NCBI GenBank assembly: GCA_014904845.1
Contig: MU119566.1
Coordinates: 1 to 44,977 of the forward strand
Source of the DNA: Acephala macrosclerotiorum
Taxonomy: Eukaryota > Ascomycota > Leotiomycetes > Helotiales > Mollisiaceae
Length of the DNA stretch: 44,977 bases
Reading direction: 5' to 3'
Of the stretch, positions 1-13,207 are shown in pieces. How positions within the stretch are numbered: position 1 is the first letter of the stretch; each line of letters opens with the position of its first letter. The translations under genes and the position numbers were made by a program. The notes under the pieces are model-generated. The model made no database searches. It saw only the letters and a list, made by a program, of their open reading frames with translations, and had not been told where the DNA came from.

Positions 1-3000
1 TTTTTTTTTTTTTTTTTTTACAATAAATTCAAAATATTTAAAATTTATTATATTTTTATTAAAAACTATAATTATAATTTAAACGTTTTAAAGTTTATTA
101 TTTCAACGAAATTTCAATATTCGTTTTTACGTTTTTTTACGACAATTGAAAAAAAATAATAAAAATCTCGAAATTGTATTTTTACAATTTTAAAATAAAA
201 AATAATTTAAAATGTATTATTATTATTCTCGAGACAATAAATCTTTTCAAAGTTGTATTCGACTTTAAAAATATTTCAAAAGTTTATATACTAATTATCG
301 ATATAATAAAAAGTAATTTCAATGTTTATTTCAATATACGTATTGTATTTTTTTTTTTATTATTTTTGATATTTATTTAATAATAAATAGTAATTAAATC
401 AATATTTCGTTCAATCAATTTTATTCGACGTAAAAAATTGAATTATAAAAAAATTCGTTTAAAAAAAAAAATTGTTCGAAAAAAAATTACAATAAACGAT
501 TTAAACTATTTATTAATTTAATTCGTTTTTTTGAAAAAAAAATAGCGTATTTGATAAAATGTACAAATATTATTCATAAATTGAATTTAAATTTAAATAC
601 TTTAATAGAAATAAAAAAAAATATATAATTATTTTATAATAATATTTTACTCGATATAATTTATTATATAATTAAATCGATTTAATATTTATATTATATT
701 CAAATAAAAAGTATAAAATGTTACAAAGATTTTAATATTATATAAAATAATAAAAATAAAAATATACTAATAAATTATATACTACAAATACTACAAAAAA
801 AAATTATTAATAATTATATTTATATACGATTTTTATTTTTTAATTATAATCGAAAAAAAAATATTTAATATTATTAAAATATAAATGAATAATATGTTTA
901 TATTAATAAAAAAAAAAATTTAATTTAAAAAAAAATCAATTTAAAAAAATCAAATTCGTAATAAAATTTAAAATAGTTTTTATATTAAAAATTTTATTAA
1001 TTTTTAATAAATATATATTAATTCAATATAAAAAAATAATTTAATTATAATAAAAAAATTAAAATAAAAAATTTAAATTAATAAATTTCAAATTATTAAA
1101 TATATAAATTAAATATAAAAAACAATACATTTAAAATATTTATATTATTACAATTTATTAATTCAAATCAATTTTCGATTTATTTATTATTATTTAATAT
1201 TAAAATTCGATCGAAAATAAAATAATTATATTAAACAAAAAATTGAAATAATAAATTAAAAATTTAAATCGAAAATTTAAATATATCGTTATAAATTTAT
1301 CAATAATAAAATTTTTTATTTTTATCAATAAATCGTTTATAAACAATAAAATTTTTAATTTTTAAATTAAATATAAAATTATTTTTATAAACGAAAATAA
1401 AAAAAATAATAAAAAATTCAAAATTAAAATTTTATTAAAAATAAACGAATTATTAAAAGTGTATTAATTTTAGAAATATATAAAATAATAAAAAAAATCG
1501 ATATAATAATAATAATTGAATTTACTATAAATATAATTATAAAATCATTCGATTTTTTTAATATTTCGATAATTGTATATATTAATTTGTATTTATTTTA
1601 CGAGTATTTAATTAAATTTGAAACGATCAAAAAAAAGCGTTTAATAATTGATATTATAATTTTATAATAATTATACGAACGAAAAAAATTGTAAAAAATC
1701 AAATAAATTAATAATTAAAATAATTCGATAAATATTATAATAAAATTAATTTTTAATAAAATTTTAAAAAAAATTTTAAATGTTAATTGTTTTAAAATAC
1801 AAATAAAAAAATAAATTAAAAGAAAAAAAATAATAAAAAAAAAAACGAATAAAAAAAATAAATAAAAAAATATTTATTTTTAATATTATTATTATTTAAA
1901 ATTTCAAATCAAAAATAGAAATTTTTTTTAAACTCGAAATTTATAAATTCTAATGAATTTCAAAAACAATACTAACGAATTAATACTATTTTTAGTATTT
2001 AATTACATAATTTTAATTTTTTTAATATTTTTATTTATATTAAAATCAACGAATTTTATATATTTACAATATATAATAAAAAAAAAAACAATTTTATTCG
2101 TTTAAATTATTAAAAACAATAACGTTTTTATTATAAAAAAAAAATTATTAATATCGAAATAAATATCACATAATATTCACATATAACTCGAAATCGCATA
2201 TAATTAATATTGTTTTATTTTTATTTTCGAAATAAAATTTTTATATTTCGAGTTTCGTTTTTTAAATAATTTTAATTAATCATAAATCAATACGTATATT
2301 AGAATTCAAAGAGAAATTTTACGTACGTTCAAATTATATTATTAGTAATATAATATTTCTAATATAATACTAATAAAAAATAATATTATAATTTTAAAAA
2401 ATACATTTTTTAAAATTATTATAATAATTTTAATAAATTGAATTATAAAATTAATTATTTTTTAAAATAATATTATTATTTGTAAAAATTTTAAAAAAAT
2501 TATAAAAATTATTATATTTTTATTTTGAATATTTAAAATAAATAAATTATATTTAAAAAAAAAATCTATTAAAAAAATATAAAAATATTCGATAAATTTC
2601 TCGAAAAATTTATTTATAAAAAAAATATATTAACGTTTTTTAAAATAATAAAATTTATTTTTATAATCGTATTAATTAATCGATAAATTTTAATAATTTT
2701 CTTTGTAATTAAAAATTAAAAATTTTAATAAAAATTATTATTTTTTTTTAAATATTTCGCGATTAAATTATTTTTAAAATATTTTTATTACAATTAAAAA
2801 TAAAATTTTTTATTATATTATAAATTAAATTATTTTAATATAAATAAATAAATTAATACTTTTATAAATTTTAAAAAAAAAAATTTAATTAAATATTATT
2901 ATTTTTTTATAATTAAATATTATTTTATCGAATATTTTTTTTTTAAATTTTTATAATCAATTTTCAATAAATAAAAATATTAATCGTTTAAAAATAAATT

Positions 3001-6000
3001 GTAATTTTTTTAATATTAAAACGATTCGCGATAATAAATATTTCGTATATTTTTTAATATATTTTTAAAATATTTTTTATATTTTAAATTATTCGAATTA
3101 ATTTTTTCGTATTTTAAAATTTTTTTTAATTTTATCGATTAAATCGACAAATTATATTTTTAAAAATTTAAATTTATATATTATATTAATATTTATATTA
3201 AATAAATTCAAATTAAAATTATTTAATAATAAAATTATTTTTTTTATTTGAGTTTTTTTTCGTTTTTATATTCAAAAATTTTTCGATTTTTTGTTTTTTT
3301 TCAATAAAATAAAATAATTAATATTTTATATTGTTTTCAAAATATTTTTTTTTGATATTTACGTTTAAAAATAGTAATATTATTATAGAAAAATATTTTT
3401 TTATGTTTTCATTAAAAAAATTTTATTTAAAATTTTATTTACTTTTTTTTTATTAAAAAAAACGTTTTATAAAAATTGAAAAAAATAATTTCGTTTTTTA
3501 TATTATTTTATTTGTATTTTTTTTTAAATTAATAATATTAAAAATATTTAATAAAAAATTAAAAATAAAAATAAATTTATTAAAATATAAAAATTGTTCA
3601 CTAATTTTAATATTATATTATTTTTTAAAAATATTAATATTTAATTTCTCGTATTATATTATTTTTTAAAAATATTAATATTTAATTTCTCGTATTATAT
3701 TTTTTTTTAATATTTTTTCGATTTGAAAATATATATAAATATAATAATTTTTAATAATTTAATACAAATAAATTTTCAAAAAAAAAACAATTATAATCGT
3801 ATAAATAAAATTGAAATTTTTAAAATCTCGAAATATATTATTTTACGAATTATTATTTTTATATTTAATTTGTATTTTTATTATTACAATAAATAATTAT
3901 TTTAAAAAAAAAATTTTATATTATTTATAAAGAAAAAAAAAATTTATATTCGATTTTATATTTAATTTTTATTTTTATAATTATTATTTCGATAAATTCG
4001 AAATTTTATTTAATAATAAAAATAAATAATTAAAAATTTTTAATATTTATTATAATATTATTAAAATTTCGAATTATATATATAAAAACAATATAATATT
4101 TGATTTTAATATTTAATATTTTTTATTTTTTATTCGAATTAATTAATTCAAATAAATTGAAATATAATTTAAAAATAATAATAATATATTTTTTTTTAAT
4201 TAATAATAAAAATAAATTAATTCGTTTTTTTAAAAATTTTATAAAAATTTTAAAAAAATTATTTTATAAAATTAAAAATTTTTAATATTTTTTTTATTAT
4301 AACGATTTTAATATTTATTAAAATCAAATAATAAATATTATTTTTTTATTATTAATTAATAATTATTATAATAAAATTCAATATTTTTAAAATATTAATA
4401 ATTATTTTTATTTTTTTTTAAATTTTTGAAAACGATATTATATTTTTAAAAAAATTTTATAATAAAATTTTATTAATAAAATTATTATTTTTAATATTAA
4501 ATTATTATTTTAAAATTTTATTTTTCAATTGATTTACGTTTATTTTTTTTCGTTTTTCGTTTTCAACGCTTTATAAAGTTTATTATTATAATTCAATTTT
4601 TAAATATATTTTTTTTATTTTCGTTTTTTATTAAAAAAATTTTTATACGTTTTAAATTTTATTTTTCGATTTGTTTATTATTATTGTATTTATTATTATT
4701 ATATTTATTAGTAATTTTTCGTAGAATTTATTAATAATCGTTTTATTAAAATTTTGAACGTTAATATTATTATCGTTAAAAATATATAATAATAAGTTCG
4801 ATTTTTTTAAAAAAAATTTATTAATATTAATTTTTTTTTTTTTTTAAATAATAAATTAAATAAATTTTTAAATTTTTTATATATTTTTAAAATATTTATC
4901 GAGATTATAATCAAAAAAACTTTTATTTATTTATTTTATAATTTAATTATATTAATATTAATTGTTTTTAAATATGAACGATTATAAAAATCGATTATAA
5001 TTTCAAAAATTATAATATTATTAATCGTTTTTTCAATAATAATATTTATAATTAATTAATTTATTTATAAATAAATAATAATTTACAAAAAAATAATTAA
5101 TAAAAAAATCGATTTTTTTATTTTTTATTCGTTTAAAATATTTGAAATAATATTATTCGTTTTATTAATCGTTATATATAATATTGATTTTTATTGTATT
5201 TTTTTAAATGATTAATAATATATTTTGTAAAAATTTAATCGATATTAAATTATATAAAGTTTTATATTCGTTTTTTTTTATATTATTATATTTTTTTCAT
5301 TTATAATTAAAATTTTCTTTTTATTTATATTTTTGTAAAAAAACAAATTAATTTTGATTTTAATTTATAAAAATTATAATATTATTTAATTTTTAAAATA
5401 TTTTTATAATATTAATATTTAAAACGATTCTTAAATCGTTAAATAATATAAAAAAAAAAAAATTTCATTTTTTAATAAAATCGTTTATTTAAATTAAAAA
5501 TTTTAATATAAATATTTATCGAATTTTTTAAATTTAAATAATACGTAAAATCGAAAATTAAAATTCGATATAAATTTTTTTAATAATTATATACATTTTT
5601 TATTAAATTTTTTTTATAAATAATTCAAATAAAATAAAAAATAATAAATTATTAATCGTATTTAAAATTATTTTTTATATTATAATATTCAAATATTTTT
5701 ATTGAATTTTTAAGTATTTTAAATTATTAATTTTATTATATTATCGTTTTTTTTTTTTATATTTATATATAATAATTATTTTTTTATATATTTTATTATA
5801 ATTATAAATAAATATTTTTATCGATTTATAATCGTTTTTTTTTTAAAAATTCGTTTTTTGATATATATTAAAAATCTTTTTATAAATTTACGTTTTTAAT
5901 ATTATTTATTTAATTTATTTCGTTTGATTAATTTTTTAAATATTCGATCGAATAAATTTATATATATTTTTATCGTTAAAAGTTTTTTTATAAATTAATT

Positions 6001-7575
6001 AATAATTCTATATAAAAATTTTATATTTATTCGATAATATTTTTAATTGTATTTATAAAAAAAAAATTTAAAATATTATAAAACTTTTTTTTTAAATAGT
6101 TTTCAATATTATATTTCAATATAAATTGAATTAATATATTACAAAAATTGTATTTTTTTAATTCTTAAAATAATTTTATTATTTTCATATATATTATTAT
6201 ATTATTTTAAAAAAATCATAATATTGTTTTTTTTGAATTAAAAAATTTTAAAAGTTTTAAAAAAAAATATTTATAATTTTAATACGAATATATATTTCTC
6301 GAAATTTTATATTTTTAAAAAATTGTTTTTATTATTTATAAATTTTTTTTTAGAAAAAATTAATTTAATAATTTAAATATACGAATTTTTAAATTATTAT
6401 TTTTAAATAAAATTTATTTTAAAAATTAATTTTTATTTATATTATTTTTTTATAAAAAAAATGTTATTTTAATTTTTATTTGAAATTTCGTTTATTTATT
6501 TATTTTAATAAAATGTATTTTTTAAATAAATATTTTTTTAATCGATTTTTTTCGATTAAAATTTTTTGTTTTAATTTTTTTTATATTATTTTTTAAAATT
6601 CGAAATTTATTTTAATTTTATTATTTTAATTTAAAAACGATTATAAACGATTTATAAATTACGATTTTTAAAAAAATTAAAATTAAAATATAAAATAATA
6701 AAACAATTTCGTTTTTTAACGTTATAATTTCTTTTTTTTTGTATTAAAATTTCTTTTTTTATATTTCAATTTTTATTGAAAATAAAATCAATTATCGTAA
6801 ATAATTATTGTAAATTTTTTTTTTTTTTTTTATATTCGTTTTAATATTAATTATTTCAAGTAATTTAATACGTAATTTTTATAAATCAATATTTTTTTGT
6901 AATTTCGTAATCTTATAATTAAATTATTTAATTTTAAATAATATAATCAAAATAAAATTTTTTATTAATTGATTTTCAATTTTCGATTTTTAATAATTTG
7001 AATTTTTTTTTAATAATAATAAAAAATAAAATATACAAATCGTATATAAACAATTTTTAATTAAATTTATTAAAATAATTTATTTCTTAGTATTATTTTA
7101 TTAATATAAAAAAATAATAAAATACAAAATAAAAAAATTTAATCGTAAATTAATTTATTTTAATTAATAAATTAAATTTATTTGAAGTAATTCGTAATTC
7201 GTAAATTAATTAATCAATTAATAATATAAAAATAAAAATAGAAAAATTATTAATTAGTTTATAATAAACGAAAATTTTTTATATATTAAAAAATACGTAA
7301 TTAATATTACTCTCGAAATTAATTATTTACAAAGATTTTTAAAAAGAAAATATATAATTCTATTATATTATTTAATATAAAAAAAGAATTTTATTTATAT
7401 TTATTTTTATTATTTTTTATAAATTTATAATATATTTATATTTAAAATAAAAATTTATAAATATAATTTTATAATAAAAAAATAATTATTTTTATAATTA
7501 TTTTTAATAAAAAATATTATTATAATTTAATTAAAAAAAAAGATATTTTAATTATTTTTCGATTTTTCGATTTTT
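1..7575. repeat. Large AT-rich, RIP-like decayed block
   Basis: The whole stretch is A/T with scattered C and G, many of them in CG dinucleotides (tcg, acg, cga, cgt). It begins with a run of 19 T. No reading frame longer than about 70 codons exists, and those present are low-complexity F/I/K/N strings. The edge with normal DNA is abrupt, near 7575, just after three copies of TTTTTCGA. This is what heavily RIP-mutated transposon DNA looks like in Pezizomycotina; the original element type cannot be read. A perfect 41-bp tandem duplication at 3611-3692 and a slightly less decayed patch near 2160-2345 are the only internal landmarks I could find. Confidence 0.85.
3611..3692. repeat. Perfect 41-bp tandem duplication inside the AT block
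   Basis: Positions 3611-3651 and 3652-3692 are identical over 41 bp; each unit starts TATTATATTA and ends TTTCTCG. A partial third unit (TATTATATT) follows at 3693-3701. The identity contrasts with the decayed surroundings and suggests duplication after the mutation process had acted. Confidence 0.9.
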
Positions 7576-7598
7576 CGAAAGTTGCACACCTCGACCAC

Positions 7599-9139
7599 AT
7601 GGTGTGCCGTACAGTCTCTTTCGAAATTGCCGAAGAACAGCCGCGCCTTCTTGAAGAACCTCGAAATCCTTCTCTCCTAGCATCCACAAACATTCCCTCG
7701 AGGCTTCCAATGCCATTTCCTACGACTTCCGAGCTTATATTCTCAGAGCAAGCTAATCACAACTTCTCACAGACTCTTGGCGAGCTCAAACGCTCGACAC
7801 TTTCGATTCAGAACCGCCTGCGGTCCATCGAGCACGATGCAACTTTCGCACAACGAGTCGCAGAGGCTTATGGCAGACCCCTGATTGCAAACGAACGATG
7901 TGGAAGCTGGTACATTGATTCCAAAACCAAAGGCGGAAGTGCTTATTTCAAGAGCACAGATGGGCATACTGGTGTTTGGAAGTTCAGCTCTAGGAGATTG
8001 AACCTGCATTTGCTTGAGATCATTGGCAAGCATGATGGATGCATCATAGTGGACTCTACACGGCGGGGAAAGCGTAAGAATGTGGCTTTATCTTGCAGAA
8101 TGGTGTTAACAACAGTGCAGGAATGCCAGATGCCCTAAGCAAAACAATTCCAATATGGTGTAGTGTTCTCAACCGCTCCCTTTTCCCCGCCGAACCTTCG
8201 TGCCACGAGCTCTATACCCCGCCACAGGTTGTCTCGAATTCAGAACATGCCCAGATATCCGCCCTTCTGCCATCCTTTGTCCATGCACTGCAAGCGCTCA
8301 AACTGCCCCTCGACGACCTCAGACAACAAATCTCGAAGCCGCTCCGTCCAATTTGGGTGACTCCGGAATCCCACCTCGACCCCACCTCAGACGTTTTTGG
8401 AGACTTTCATCCAGTGATATGTTGCACGGTCTCACGCAGAGTAGCTGGCGGTGAAGTCAGCGAAGGGGGATACATCCAGGGAGCAGGAGATGATACGGAG
8501 AATTGGGCGCATGGGCTCACTCCCCCAGTTTTCTGGGCGAACAAACCCCTTCTTCTCAACACACCAGAGAATGAGTTGCCAGACGTGATTGAAGAGCTTG
8601 CATCGCAGTCATCAGCTATCAGCGCGGGCTTCAGATGTGTAAAGCCTACTTCAACACTCTTTGTCGCCACAATTGCTGATATTCAGGCCCCTGGCGGTAC
8701 TGCCTCAGATGCTTGCACAATCAACCTGAAACCGAAAGTCACTGAGCAGAGTACATGGCAGATCTCTCCTGCTCAGTTGAATCCTGGCCTTGGTTCGCAC
8801 AAGCTGGGCAGTAGAAATCTCCGTCTGGCTCTGCCGGTTATTCTGGCGTTCGTGGAGAATTTTGTGTGGTCTCAGAAGGAGAATAATGTAGCCAAGTCAC
8901 ACATAGTGATCGCATGCGAAAGCGGGAAAGATCTTGCTATCGGAGTGGCACTGGCAGTGCTTTGCTTGTGCTTCGATGATCATGGCGAGCTACTTCAGGG
9001 CCCCCACCAGCGGGTCGTGATAGACAAGTCGTTCATCCGGAGTCGCCTTGGGTGGATCTCAACTTCCATGCCTGACGCAAACCCGAGTCGGGCGACCTTA
9101 CAGAGCGTCAATAGCTTCTTGATGGATCGACCAAGATGA
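7599..9139 (+). CDS. RIT1: Initiator tRNA A64 2'-O-ribosyl phosphate transferase (Rit1), 2 exons
   Basis: This enzyme adds a 2'-O-ribosyl phosphate to A64 of initiator tRNA-Met, keeping it out of elongation. Two exons, 7599-8073 and 8121-9139, join across a 47-nt GT-AG intron (8074-8120, branch-like GTTAAC at 8104) to give 497 residues; the yeast protein is of similar size. Family motifs are clear: CGSWY (101-105), SAYFKSTDGH (114-123), CIIVDSTRRGKR (148-159) running over the splice into MPDALSKTIPIW, YIQGAGDDTENWAHGLTP (276-293), and the C-terminal phosphatase-like loop CESGKD (424-429). Homology by eye begins near residue 38, so the Met at 7710 is a plausible alternative start; residues 1-37 abut the AT-rich block, which occupies the promoter position. 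The next gene downstream is on the same strand 728 bp away. Confidence 0.93.
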
Positions 9140-9867
9140 TAATCTGACAAATGACATTGATTTGCCCGTCACGATTAGCCAGAACATGTAGGTGGTTTGC
9201 TTCTGTTATCATGTTGTCCTAGCTCGTTACCAATTATATCATCCAATTCAACGGTGAAGGTGCGAGGCCAACGAAGCGGCTCCGTCTGTGTTCGGCATTG
9301 TTAAGGCGATGTTCTACCAGAGCAGGTGTCCACGACCAAGCCCGGTATTCATGCTTGAAAACATGATGGTGGTAAATTAGCTCGAACTTAAACTTAAAAA
9401 GCCCTGCCTGCTATACTTTGCCTTTCTCTTCTGGTGCCATGTAGCCCGAGATGTATGGCGACGCCAGATGTTGACTTGTATCCATGAAGCAAAAGGCATA
9501 TCACCCAATCATGCTCCAGTATTTGTCGTAGTGGCTTTGAATCCTTGAACTTGCAGTACAGTATGTAGCAACCTCAGCCACAAATGTCCCGCGTCCCGAT
9601 AGAACTCACCTCCCTTTTATTCCTATATATCTGCCAAACTACCCCAGTTCTGAGTCCGGGGCACGCCTAGTAGTCAATGTGTTGTCTTACCATTCCAACC
9701 CAATACCACCTTGTGAAAATTTAAGGGTGTAAACATCGACAATCTGGGGATCAGCGACTTGGCCGCAAGGCTGAGGATGAAACACGCAATTCCTTCAACA
9801 TAAATCCAGCAAAAGCGACACCGCAGTCTAAACATTGAGTCCACCCTAGCCGGCTTTTCTAAATTCA
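9140..9867. other. Intergenic region
   Basis: Between RIT1 and the next plus-strand gene. It is of normal base composition. A weak TATA-like CCTATATATC lies near 9622. I see no gene, repeat or structured RNA here. Confidence 0.6.
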
Positions 9868-10424
9868 ATGGCTACTGCACCTCAAGGGCCAGCGCCAGCA
9901 CAACCCACTGCTGGCAGCACTTCAAGTGGTAACAATTCACAGCCTGCAGTAGCCACAGGAAATAATGCGAAGTCGTCAGTCCCTTCATCATATTGGAAGG
10001 ATAAAACTTTCCTCGTTGGTACAATATTGACGATCCTCGGACTCCTCACCGCAGTCATCTACTTTGTCCTCCCATATCTCGCCGCGGTGAAAGCCAACAA
10101 ACTAGCTCAGCTGGTCAATGAGCTGTCTCAATTGGAATCTTGTCGCTCGCATCCTGTAACAAACCCTTCGCGCATAAATACTGCTCAAGCTAACCTAGAA
10201 CAGAATGACGCCTATTTGCAGTCACTTGATGTCTGCAAGTCAGCTCACGAAGAAGGCGATTTTGATGCTTCGAGATTGAGGAGATCAACTGCGATCACAT
10301 GTTCGCGAACGCGCTGGTTTGGTGTCTTGCCTCTAGCATCGGTGTTCCGTGGTTCGGAAGAGCCATGGAATCAAACCTCTGGCTCCCCCAGCGCGCTACG
10401 GAACCGGTTTCTACTGGGCTCTGA
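9868..10424 (+). CDS. Hypothetical single-pass membrane protein, 3' half uncertain (possible frameshift)
   Basis: Not recognised. The ATG at 9868 opens a Pro/Ala/Ser/Gly/Asn-rich cytosolic-type N-terminus of about 45 residues, then SYWKDKTF and one strong membrane helix (about residues 50-73, FLVGTILTILGLLTAVIYF), then a charged amphipathic stretch. A likely 48-nt phase-0 intron lies at 10156-10203 (GTAACA donor, GCTAAC branch, CAG acceptor). From about 10275 the most protein-like reading (EEINCDHMFANALVWCLASS, then VPWFGRAMESNLWLPQ) lies in another frame and stops at 10422-10424. The joint needs one missing base near 10273 or an intron I cannot define. The original frame stays open to 11073, but that tail looks non-coding. 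The gene could be intact with an unseen intron, a sequence error, or a decaying pseudogene. Confidence 0.4.
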
Positions 10425-12368
10425 TGAAAGGGTCTGGCTACATAGGTACTGGCTCTGGATATTGGTTCCGTCAATGTTGCGCTACATGGCCATTCAAATG
10501 CTGCCCGAAGGAGATGTATATCAGTCTTCTGTGGCATATCATCGATCCACCTCCACTGGTGAAATTTCCGTCCTCTCTTATTTTGTTCTCTTTTTGTCTT
10601 TTCTTGAACCTAGGTTTATCATAGTCCTCCAAATTACAGTTTATGTTTGTTCTCAGCATTTTGACGTCTCAAGGCCAACAACAATTATTGTTGTCGATGA
10701 TTTTCTTCGTGGGATTGAGGGTGTCTCAGCTATTTGTACTTTCTGCATATTTCTACTTAGGGTATTATATCGATCCAGGTGGAGGAAACTCAGGAGAGGA
10801 CTGAAACTGGAGCCATTCCTAACTAAAATGTTTCTTTCTTTCAGCCCAGACGCGATTGCACTTGTTTATTCTTGGAAATTGTTTTGGGAGTGGGAGGACC
10901 GTGATCGTTTTGATGTATGGTTCTTCACTCTCCATGCCTGCTTTCTGGAGCACCTAGACGTGTGGTTCGATGAGATGCAGAGATATAGAGGTTCGAGGGC
11001 TCACCGGACACTGGTTCAACAGGAGATAGGAACTGATCTTATTTCTCCATATGCATCAACGTTTGTTTTATAAACACAGGTTACAAGTCCATGGATACAT
11101 CTCTACGTTCTTCGACCCACGTAACTCTGCGAGGGTAGCGGCGTTGGAACACCTTAGATATCTTGGAGGATTATTTGCACATTGTGATAGAAATAGGCGA
11201 AGATAGTTGGAATGATAAAAATTTCGGTGTGATTTGGGGCTGGAGAGGTCGATTGAACGTGTGGCCACCGTGGCTGCATCGGACGGGTTAAATATACAAC
11301 GCTATAGTGTTACTTTTGCTTGAAAGAATGCACTTCATTTTAAGATGAAAGGGATGTGAAAAGAGAAGTCAAGTAATTCGAAGTCTAAAAACGAGCATAC
11401 ATTTGATGGACTAGCAATGGCATTCTCGGAATACAACCCTAGCCTTCCCATCTCGTACTTCCCTCGCACTGATTGTCAAAATTCCGCAACATTCCCAGTA
11501 TCATTTGATTCCTTTCTCTTCGATCGAACTTCATCCTGTCCTAAATTCCTCAGCTTCGTAAACATCCCAGTATTATTTCTCTTTGATCGATCGAAGACTC
11601 TGCATCGGTATCGGGGCGGCGTTTGCGGTCGACGCTCATGGTTCTTAGATTTTTTTTTTTTGTCTTTTTGGCGAAAATGTTGCTCTGGAATGTGTAAGCT
11701 GCTGAACGTCTGTACTGTGAGAAAGATTCGGTTTCAGGGGTGTTGAGAGTAGAGTGAAAGTCTTGGTATTAGCATGGATTTATAGATTGATGTCTCGAGG
11801 TAGGTTGATTGAGGAAGGGCTGGGCTGAGACATGTCTTGAACCACTTAACGACACTTCAGACGTATTGCAAGGCCTTCCATGAAAAGAAGGATAGTGGTT
11901 TCCTTGTCCTAGAGGTGCCAAGACTGCTTGGGATTGGAGACGGCTTGTAATGATAACAGTACGTTGGATTGCTTGCAAATTGTGGGGTTATTGCCCAAGG
12001 AAACGTTTGGAGATAACAAAAAAGTCGAAAGAGATCAAGATCAAATGATAGAATTACAAGGTGGATGCCAAGTTAGCTGAGGTGCAGAGAGTGTCTGTTA
12101 CTTCGAACATCACTAAGCAGATCAGCATCCATAGAATGCTTTCGAATATTGACGTATTGGATTATTGACTTTGGTGCCTTTTGCTTCTACCCAGAGAACC
12201 GACTATCATCTTTTGGTGAGGAAACATAATCAAGGATCGAATAAGAACAAAAGCATATTGGAACCAAAATCACAAACTAGAAGCTTCCTGTTCTTCGGTC
12301 TAGACGCCCATCTATCGGTGTAACCCAGATCTATGGCTCTCTATCCATTCTCTCGCAGAAGGATCAAA
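10425..12368. other. Long intergenic region, no supported gene
   Basis: About 1.9 kb of ordinary composition between the uncertain membrane protein and the 3' end of the HAD gene. Short open frames occur on both strands (for example 11417-11746 plus), but none shows domain-like composition. One feature stands out: a degenerate direct repeat at 11489-11526 and 11562-11590. Confidence 0.5.
11489..11590. repeat. Degenerate direct repeat pair
   Basis: Two copies of a unit starting CAT(T)CCCAGTAT and ending CTCTT(C/T)GATCGA are seen at 11489-11526 and 11562-11590. The second copy lacks several internal bases. Function is unknown. Confidence 0.55.
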
Positions 12369-13207
12369 TCAAACCTCACCCTTCTCAATCTTCTTCATGC
12401 ACCCTTCAAACTCACTCCAATCATTCATCAACACCACACATCCAGCATCTGTCAACACCTTCGCCATCTTCTCCTGCTCATCCTTCTCATAAGAACCATA
12501 ATACCCAATCGTCTTGATCTTCGCTCTAAACGCTGCCGTCGCTCCTGACTTTGAATCCTCGACCGCAACACATTCTTCCGGTTTCTTGTCCAGGACTTGC
12601 ATCGCATGGAGATAGATGGCAGGATCTGGCTTCGACGTAGGTTTCTCCAACGAAGTGGCAGCGGAAAAGACCCAGTCGTACGGGAAATACTTATCCTGCC
12701 CCACCTTCTCAATACTAGCCCTCACCCTCCTCAACGCACTACTACTCACAACCGCCAACTCATACTTCCCCTCCTTCTCCAACTTCTTCAACTCATCATC
12801 CACGCCCTTGCACGGCTGTAACTTCTCCTTCAACTTCTTAATAACCTGATCTTCTTCTCTCGTGACATATTTCTCGAGTTCCGAATCGTCCATCTCGTAT
12901 TTGTATTTGGCTTTTAGGGAGACCATCATTCCGCGGAAGTTTTGTCCGACGAATTCGGAGAGGAGTTGGGGCCCGGTGTAGCGGTCGGGGATGGAGCGGG
13001 AGGAGAGGATTTCGTTGGCTAGTTCGGCGCAGGCTTCGAAGGCGAGGGATTCGGAGAGGACGAGAGTGTTGTCGCAGTCGAAGAGGAGGGTGGTAATCTG
13101 CTTGCTATTAACTGGCGGCTCTGAATTGAATGCTGGAGAAGGAGGGGAACGAGGGGTAAGCAGCAGGCAACAGAAGAGAGAAGAGAAGGAGGATATACTT
13201 TAGGCAT
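12369..13207 (-). CDS. HAD-superfamily hydrolase (subfamily I, phosphatase/phosphomutase-like)
   Basis: All four haloacid dehalogenase motifs are present: motif I DCDNTLVLSE (nucleophile Asp about 17, general acid/base Asp about 19), motif II VVSSSA (about 126-131), motif III Lys about 166 in SKPDP, and motif IV VAVEDS (about 187-192). The predicted product is about 252 residues, usual for subfamily-I enzymes with a helical cap (residues about 25-110), and probably cytosolic. The substrate cannot be assigned; a small phosphorylated metabolite is likely. The best start is ATG at 13207 with a 9-nt first exon (MPK) and an 80-nt intron (13198-13119, GTATAT to CAGAG). The large exon is certain; the first exon is less so, because the downstream frame also reads PRSPPSPAFNSEPPVNSK immediately before the core, which would need another acceptor. 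Confidence 0.85.

Noticed and set aside
2340..2375. Hairpin-like inverted TATTAGTA/TACTAATA in the left AT-rich block
   Set aside because: Arms match over only about 8 bp, easily expected by chance in such AT-rich DNA.
600..7350. Possible long terminal repeats (similar words near 640-735 and 7305-7345)
   Set aside because: Only short AT-rich words match (TTACAAAGATTTT) with unequal spacing; not enough to call an LTR pair.
10425..11073. Continuation of the first membrane-protein frame to 11073
   Set aside because: Sequence composition looks non-coding, and another frame reads better until the stop at 10422-10424.
11417..11746. Plus-strand frame of 109 codons
   Set aside because: It is built partly on a short degenerate direct repeat, has no recognisable domain, and contains a poly-T/Phe run.
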